6,994 bases of DNA from Candidatus Sigynarchaeota archaeon (GTDB lineage Archaea > Asgardarchaeota > Lokiarchaeia > Sigynarchaeales > Sigynarchaeaceae), in the NCBI GenBank assembly GCA_030587525.1, contig JAUQYW010000629.1, forward strand, positions 1 to 6,994, given 5' to 3'. The notes under the pieces are model-generated. The model was not told the DNA's origin. It saw nothing but the letters and a program-made list of their open reading frames with translations, and did no database searches. Below, piece by piece: positions 6,513 through 6,994 of this stretch; the first letter of the stretch is position 1; each line of letters starts with the position of its first letter. The position numbers and the translations under genes were made by a program.

Positions 6513-6994
6513 CTATTCACGTAGGATCTTCTTCTTGATTGCCTTCGCTTTCACGTTCAGGAGAAGGGCGCCCCCGAGCATCGCGCTCACGAGAAGGAGG
6601 CCAAGGGGCCGGTTGATGTTTAACAACCAGTCCAACAGCTCGTTATCCACGCGCTTGCTCTCGGGCCCGACATAGAAGATGTTGAACTGCTCTGGCGGGT
6701 GGATGTTCACGTGCTCGTCGATCCTGTCCAAGAAATCGACCCCGTAAGCCTCGAACGTGCCCCCCATAATGTACACGCCGTCATCCGATGCGCTCTTCAG
6801 GAGGAAAAAGGTCACTTCTGGGATTTGAAAGTGCTTCGCGATGAGGACATCCCTCACGAGGTTCCCAAAGCCCGTGGCCGTGCCATTCTCTTCCGGCAAG
6901 AACCACGTGACGAGGCCGGAATCCTGCGGCAGATCGCGGCCGTAGCACGAGCAATTCGTGATGCCCATGTACACGCCGCGCTTCGCGATCGGGA
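6513..6994 (-). CDS. Unrecognised membrane-anchored surface protein, C-terminal part (5' end cut by window)
   Basis: The frame is open to the window edge (residues PIAKRGVYMG... precede the first GTG at 6974), so the start lies outside and at least 160 residues are visible. The visible extracellular part includes GITNCSCYGRDLP, LVTWFLPEENGTATGFGN and IFYVGPESKRVDNELLDWLL, with two N-X-S/T sequons (NCS, NGT). One C-terminal hydrophobic helix (RPLGLLLVSAMLGGALLLNV) is followed by a short basic tail (KAKAIKKKILRE), which predicts a C-terminal anchor with only about 12 residues inside the cell. An N-terminal signal peptide would be expected outside the window. I do not recognise the family and assign no function. 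The gene converges on the receptor-like gene and is separated from it by 108 nt. It ends in TAG. Confidence 0.75.
   Translation of the reverse strand, partial: PIAKRGVYMGITNCSCYGRDLPQDSGLVTWFLPEENGTATGFGNLVRDVLIAKHFQIPEVTFFLLKSASDDGVYIMGGTFEAYGVDFLDRIDEHVNIHPPEQFNIFYVGPESKRVDNELLDWLLNINRPLGLLLVSAMLGGALLLNVKAKAIKKKILRE

Noticed and set aside
6493..6675. 60-aa plus-strand open frame near the end
   Set aside because: It is antisense to the transmembrane anchor of the minus-strand gene, is arginine-rich, and starts within the terminator region.
1..6994. CRISPR array, tRNA or rRNA
   Set aside because: I saw no regularly spaced direct repeats, no tRNA cloverleaf with a conserved TTCRANY arm, and no rRNA-like conserved stretch on either strand.

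Overview
The window most likely comes from an archaeon, and an Asgard-type (Promethearchaeota) lineage is my preferred guess. The evidence is a combination: TATA-like boxes at archaeal spacing, an IS605/IS1341-type TnpB element, a cytosolic arrestin-fold protein, and a giant single-pass surface protein rich in N-glycosylation sequons that ends inside the cell in what looks like a longin/roadblock-type domain. No ribosomal or other taxonomic marker is present, so the lineage is inference. The DNA is moderately GC-rich, which would not suit the low-GC Lokiarchaeota.

Layout. Positions 1 to about 1381 hold a TnpB-only (IS1341-like) element. Two nearly identical 20-nt hairpins (14-33 and 1354-1373) mark its ends. 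Its tnpB frame (125-1366) is intact from the N-terminal helical region through RuvC and the zinc finger, except for one in-frame TAG at 1052-1054. The right end lies about 34 nt before the likely start of the next gene, so the element sits in that gene's leader or promoter. Positions 1415-2422 encode a two-domain arrestin-like protein (335 aa). Positions 2529-6404 encode a 1291-aa type I membrane protein: signal peptide, an ectodomain of about 1010 residues with about 35 N-X-S/T sequons, one transmembrane helix (about 1043-1059), and a cytoplasmic tail of about 230 residues with a longin-like domain and a probable C-terminal winged-helix-like segment. A short convergent intergenic region (6405-6512) carries T-rich terminator-like tracts for both strands. 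The minus-strand gene at 6513-6994 is cut by the window edge and encodes the C-terminal part of another membrane-anchored surface protein that I do not recognise.

How the genes may work together. The arrestin-like gene and the receptor-like gene are co-directional and 106 nt apart. In eukaryotes arrestin-fold proteins bind cytoplasmic parts of membrane proteins, and longin/roadblock domains bind or regulate small GTPases or membrane-trafficking complexes. The pair could therefore be an archaeal surface receptor and its cytosolic adaptor; this is a hypothesis from architecture and adjacency only. The TnpB element appears to be a later arrival that may have changed expression of the arrestin gene. 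No stretch longer than 300 nt lacks a gene.
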